Assembly: GCA_016742275.1 (NCBI GenBank)
Contig: JACVCD010000016.1
Coordinates: forward strand, 53,070-117,069
Reading direction: 5' to 3'
Length of the DNA stretch: 64,000 bases
Source of the DNA: Gemmatimonadaceae bacterium
Lineage (GTDB): Bacteria > Gemmatimonadota > Gemmatimonadetes > Gemmatimonadales > Gemmatimonadaceae
A program made the position numbers and the translations under genes. Positions within the stretch are counted from its first letter, which is position 1, and each line of letters starts with the position of its first letter. Below the pieces are notes generated by a model that did not search any database, was not told the origin of the DNA, and worked only from the letters and a program-made list of their open reading frames with translations. Shown here piece after piece: positions 61,775-64,000 of this stretch.

Positions 61775-62587
61775 ATGCGTGTTCCATCCTTGCTGTCGAG
61801 CCGTACGCTGTCCTTTCTGAGCACCTCGGTCCTGCTCGCCGCTTGCGGCGGTCTCTCCGACCCGGGCATTCCGGAAACCAATCGCTACGGCGCCATCAAC
61901 ATTGCAGCCAGCGGTGTGAGCCCCACGTCGGCGCGCGCCGACGCTACTGTGATCTTCTTTGAAGCCATCACGATTGCCGTGCCAAACAGCTCGCTGCAGC
62001 AGAGCGACAACTGTGTGTTCTCGACGGTGGATACGCTGCCGCAAATTACCCGCGGTCAGAATCGCGCTGGCGAAACCGTCTCGCTCACCGCCGGCAGCAC
62101 GACGTTGCAACTCGCGTACTCGGATACGCTGAAGCGCTACGCCACGGTGGCCGGACAGCCGTTCAGCTACAACACGGGTGACATGGCGCAGATCGGCATT
62201 CCCGGCAATGCGACGGTGTTCCCCGCGCAGAACATTTCCGTGAAGCTGGCCGAGCCAATTCTGCCGCAGCCTATTGCCGTGCCGGCTGCCGGGGCTCCCA
62301 TGCAGGTGCGCTGGAACGGCACCAACGACAATTCCGCTGCCATCATTCTCGCATTGCGCTACGCGGATCCAACCTCGAGCACCTACGCCAATCGCCAGGT
62401 GTATTGCGAGGTCAAGGATGACGGTTCGTTCGACATCCCGGCCAACGGAATCACGTCGTTCCTCATCAGCCCCTCGCATTTGCGTTCGCTCACCATCACG
62501 CGGTGGCGCACCAACGAAGTGATGCCTGACAGCAAGACGGTCCTGCATATCGTGACCAGCGTCGATTCGACGGTCGCCATTCCCTGA
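61775..62587 (+). CDS. Hypothetical lipoprotein
   Basis: A 270-residue lipoprotein. The signal MRVPSLLSSRTLSFLSTSVLLAAC ends in a lipobox. The mature part is rich in Ala, Thr and Ser and beta-like, with no known motif (NRYGAINIAASGVSPTSARA, VSLTAGSTTLQLAYSDT). Probably attached to a membrane and beta-sandwich in fold. ATG 61775 is chosen because the signal begins there. It precedes the aspartase gene by 14 bases. Function unknown. Confidence 0.65.
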   Translation: MRVPSLLSSRTLSFLSTSVLLAACGGLSDPGIPETNRYGAINIAASGVSPTSARADATVIFFEAITIAVPNSSLQQSDNCVFSTVDTLPQITRGQNRAGETVSLTAGSTTLQLAYSDTLKRYATVAGQPFSYNTGDMAQIGIPGNATVFPAQNISVKLAEPILPQPIAVPAAGAPMQVRWNGTNDNSAAIILALRYADPTSSTYANRQVYCEVKDDGSFDIPANGITSFLISPSHLRSLTITRWRTNEVMPDSKTVLHIVTSVDSTVAIP

Positions 62588-62601
62588 TTGCTGGAGCAGT
62601 G

Positions 62602-64000
62602 ATGAATACCCGGTTCGAGCGGGACCCGTTGGGGACACGCGAAGTGCCAATTGATGCGTTGTATGGCATCCAGACTGTACGCGCACAAGAGAACTTCGCC
62701 ATCAGTGGTCTCAGACCGCTCGAACCCTTTGTCGTAGCGCAGGTGTGGATCAAGAAAGCCGCGGCGCTGACGCATCGGCAAACGGGTCGCCTCGCGCCGA
62801 ACCTGGCCGACGCCATCGTGCAGGCGGCCGATGAAGTATTGAATGGACAGCATCGCGAACAATTCATTGTCGATCCCTACCAGGCCGGGGCAGGGACATC
62901 GCACAACATGAATGTCAACGAGGTGCTCGCCAATCGCGCGAATGAATTGTTGGGACACCTGCGTGGTGGGTACACACCCGTGCATCCCAACGATCATGTG
63001 AACATGGCGCAGAGCACCAATGACACGATCCCGACGAACATTCGTCTGGCGGTGCTGCGTCAGTTGCCGGCGTTGTTGCATGCCGTTGATGCGTTGGTCG
63101 CTGCCCTCGCTGACAAGGGGCGGGCCTTCGATCATATCGTGAAGGCGGGACGTACGCATCTGCAGGATGCCATGCCGATTCGCCTCGGCCAGGAATTCGC
63201 CGCGTATGCTGGCACTTTGCAGCGCTGCGAGCGCCGCTTGCGTGAAGCGGCGGACTACCTGAATGACCTCGGCATTGGCGGATCTGCTGTTGGCACGGGC
63301 GTCACGGTGGAACCCGAATATCCCGAGCTCACGGTCGAGCATCTGCGCCGCATCAGTGGGATCACCTCACTGCGTGTAGGGCAGGATCGTATTCAGCTCA
63401 TGCAAAGCATGGGCGACGTGTCGGCATTCAGTGGGGCGCTACGCGGATTGGCGATCGATCTCTCCAAGATCGTCAGCGACCTGCGGCTCATGGTGTCGGG
63501 ACCGCGCACGGGTCTCGATGAAATCGTATTGCCTGCGGTGCAGCCGGGATCGAGTATCATGCCCGGAAAGATCAATCCGAGCATCCCCGAGATGGTCAAT
63601 CAGGTGTGCTTTCAGGTGATCGGCTGCGATACCACCGTCACGCTGGCCGCTGAGCATGGACAACTCGAGCTCAACGTCATGATGCCGGTCATTGCGCACA
63701 ATGTGCTGTTGTCGATGCAGCTGCTCACCAACGCCATCGACTCGCTGACCACACGATGTGTCGTGGGCATCGAAGCCAACGAAGCCATGTGCGCGTATTG
63801 GGTGGAGCGATCGGCCGCGCTGGCCACCGCCTTGATGCCCCAGATCGGCTATGCGGCGGCAGCCGAACTGTCCAAGCGCAGCGTCAAGGAGGGCGTGCTC
63901 ATCCGGGAGCTGGTGTCTCGCGAGCAACTGCTCCCTCCCGAGGACATCGACGCGGTGCTGGACCTGCGTCGTCTGACGGAGATTGGTGTACCACAGGGAC
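62602..64000 (+). CDS. aspA: Aspartate ammonia-lyase (3'-truncated by window)
   Basis: At least 466 codons of a fumarase/aspartase superfamily enzyme; no stop codon is reached by base 64000. Signatures: DALYGIQTVRAQENFAISG at the N-terminus, AGAGTSHNMNVNEVLANRA, QSTNDTIPTNIRLA, RTHLQDAMPIRLGQEF and the catalytic-loop GSSIMPGKINPSIPEM. The QTVRAQENF type of N-terminus favours aspartase (reversible conversion of L-aspartate to fumarate and ammonia) over class II fumarase, but the two are close. GGAG is 7 bases upstream of ATG 62602. Confidence 0.88.
   Translation, partial: MNTRFERDPLGTREVPIDALYGIQTVRAQENFAISGLRPLEPFVVAQVWIKKAAALTHRQTGRLAPNLADAIVQAADEVLNGQHREQFIVDPYQAGAGTSHNMNVNEVLANRANELLGHLRGGYTPVHPNDHVNMAQSTNDTIPTNIRLAVLRQLPALLHAVDALVAALADKGRAFDHIVKAGRTHLQDAMPIRLGQEFAAYAGTLQRCERRLREAADYLNDLGIGGSAVGTGVTVEPEYPELTVEHLRRISGITSLRVGQDRIQLMQSMGDVSAFSGALRGLAIDLSKIVSDLRLMVSGPRTGLDEIVLPAVQPGSSIMPGKINPSIPEMVNQVCFQVIGCDTTVTLAAEHGQLELNVMMPVIAHNVLLSMQLLTNAIDSLTTRCVVGIEANEAMCAYWVERSAALATALMPQIGYAAAAELSKRSVKEGVLIRELVSREQLLPPEDIDAVLDLRRLTEIGVPQG

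Noticed and set aside
62383..63342. 319-codon minus-strand frame opposite the aspartase gene
   Set aside because: Shadow of aspA, whose conserved motifs are on the plus strand.

Overview
The window is about 64 kb of high-GC, densely packed bacterial chromosome. Genes commonly overlap by 4 nt (ATGA/GTGA) or 1 nt, GTG starts are frequent, and there are many small operons. The combination of a six-gene alternative complex III operon, a TonB/ExbB/ExbD/ExbD/TonB cluster, a barrel-less TonB-plug protein, DUF481- and DUF4394-type envelope proteins, and a phosphatidyltransferase next to inositol-phosphate synthase suggests a Gemmatimonadota (Gemmatimonas-like) organism. This is inference from gene content, not a marker-gene placement. 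No prophage, insertion sequence, CRISPR array or rRNA was seen. The only RNA gene found is tRNA-Ala(UGC).

Layout. 1-11.9 kb: a carbohydrate/peptide catabolic region with the C-terminal part of a GH38-type alpha-mannosidase, two peptide-type ABC permeases on the minus strand, and a divergent overlapping run of solute-binding lipoprotein, heparinase II/III-like lyase, TrmJ-like methyltransferase, GSA-aminomutase-like PLP enzyme and two amidohydrolase-fold proteins. The second amidohydrolase-fold protein appears to have lost its metal ligands. 12.2-20.0 kb: actABCDEF (alternative complex III), closed by a near-ideal terminator. 20.1-23.7 kb: envelope proteins and tRNA-Ala. 23.9-28.4 kb: NfeD and flotillin, a REC-GGDEF-EAL protein and a peroxiredoxin. 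28.5-34.5 kb: Hsp20 and two back-to-back two-component systems. 34.6-38.1 kb: TonB/ExbB/ExbD transport energisation. 38.1-40.9 kb: an amino-acid permease and a dicarboxylate/amino-acid symporter.

40.9-52.5 kb: an amino-sugar and cell-wall salvage region. A minus-strand run encodes a NagB-PIG-L fusion, a sodium:solute symporter, a BadF-type sugar kinase, an atypical NtrC-like regulator and a hybrid histidine kinase. It follows an ErpA-type Fe-S carrier. Next to it are a divergent beta-lactamase-fold (AmiE-like) lipoprotein and a NamZ-type exo-N-acetylmuramidase. Together these could release wall sugars, import GlcNAc-type sugars, phosphorylate them, deacetylate them and deaminate them to fructose-6-phosphate. 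52.6-64 kb: a CDP-alcohol phosphatidyltransferase with inositol-3-phosphate synthase, small unknowns, a 2-oxo-acid dehydrogenase E2, a PHP phosphoesterase, an SDR, an unknown Cys-rich protein, thioredoxin reductase, an MBL-fold hydrolase, a lipoprotein, and a 3'-truncated aspartate ammonia-lyase.

The most unusual points are the active/degenerate amidohydrolase pair, two NtrC-like regulators with broken sigma-54 signatures (one mild, one severe), the compact GlcNAc salvage operon with its fused deacetylase-deaminase, and the intact Cys-x2-Cys-x3-Cys-x27-Cys motif in the ActB molybdopterin-like domain. All functions are read from motifs and context; no database search was run.
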